Below are positions 63,882 through 64,000 of a stretch of 64,000 nucleotides of DNA, one piece after another. Each line of letters begins with the position of its first letter. Positions within the stretch are counted from its first letter, which is position 1. Source of the stretch: Oryzias latipes. Taxonomy: Eukaryota > Chordata > Actinopteri > Beloniformes > Adrianichthyidae. The DNA lies in NCBI RefSeq assembly GCF_002234675.1, contig NC_019872.2:9006950-9070949 (forward strand). Direction: 5' to 3'. The notes under the pieces were generated by a model. It saw only the letters and a list, made by a program, of their open reading frames with translations, searched no databases and was not told where the DNA came from. Made by a program: the position numbers and the translations under genes.

Positions 63882-64000
63882 GGGTCTGCAAGTGGTGACC
63901 ACAGAAAACGTCTCTGTCTATGTTTTCTGGCTTATGTTTTGGTGACTGAATGCTGACAGTGTTGTCACTCCTGTAGTACCATGACACAACGTCTACAACC
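63882..64000 (+). mobile_element. Tc1-like transposon, left part, cut by the window edge
   Basis: Near-identical to 6779-6897, including 'tctgcaagtggtgaccacag' and 'acaacgtctacaacc'. Same orientation and same relative order after the VWA7-like 3' flank as in copy 1. Its left inverted end is missing at the Gypsy junction. Confidence 0.8.

Noticed and set aside
1..64000. tRNA, rRNA and bacterial-type operon or riboswitch signals
   Set aside because: None seen. The window shows spliced genes and eukaryotic transposons; no cloverleaf or rRNA-like sequence was recognised by eye, though a covariance search was not possible.

Overview
This window is repeat-rich vertebrate genomic DNA, almost certainly from a teleost fish. 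It is AT-rich, has no bacterial gene packing, and its real genes are split into short exons with GT/AG borders. Its mobile elements are typical of fish genomes: Tc1-like, hAT, piggyBac-like TTAA MITEs, L1/Tx1-type and RTE-type LINEs, a Penelope-like element, BEL/Pao and Gypsy. I cannot name the species.

The host genes are a tandem array of von Willebrand factor A domain-containing protein 7-like (VWA7-like) genes, all read on the minus strand. Copy 1 spans about 6.09-27.7 kb and copy 2 about 29.1-46.6 kb. Both can be rebuilt as one short non-coding first exon plus 15 coding exons, with matching exon sizes and phases. Of a third copy only the downstream flank and an intronic Tc1-like element are visible (60.37-64.0 kb); the gene body lies beyond the right edge. 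Each copy carries its own lesion. Copy 1 has a 1.1-kb hAT element inside a coding exon. Copy 2 has a stop codon that removes the C-terminal hydrophobic tail. In copy 3 a decayed Gypsy fragment sits where the last exon should be.

Layout. 0-6 kb: downstream flank of copy 1, filled with a MITE, L1 3'UTR pieces, a decayed RTE element and a MITE containing a hAT. 6.1-27.7 kb: copy 1, with a Tc1-like element in intron 15, a hAT plus solo LTR in exon 14, a nested L1 in intron 12, a MITE in intron 9 and a second L1 in intron 3. 27.7-29.1 kb: intergenic. 29.1-46.6 kb: copy 2, with a four-level transposon nest and a Tc1 palindrome in intron 12, a Penelope-like element in intron 8 and a LINE with 13-bp target duplications in intron 2. 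46.7-49.7 kb: intergenic repeats, a foldback repeat and a solo LTR. 49.7-57.8 kb: a complete BEL/Pao LTR retrotransposon with 5-bp target duplications and several inactivating lesions. 58.3-59.1 kb: a relic of an ABHD15-like gene that keeps both ends but has lost its hydrolase core. 59.4-64 kb: LINE pieces, the copy 3 downstream flank, Gypsy and Tc1.

Because the VWA7-like copies are paralogous, several insertions can be checked against an empty site elsewhere in the same window. This orders the events: the Tc1-like element in intron 15 is shared by copies 1 and 3 but absent from copy 2, so 1 and 3 appear to be the closer pair. No novel molecular system was identified. The most notable signals are the independent decay routes of the array, the clustering of hAT insertions at CTAG-type sites, the foldback elements and the ABHD15 relic.
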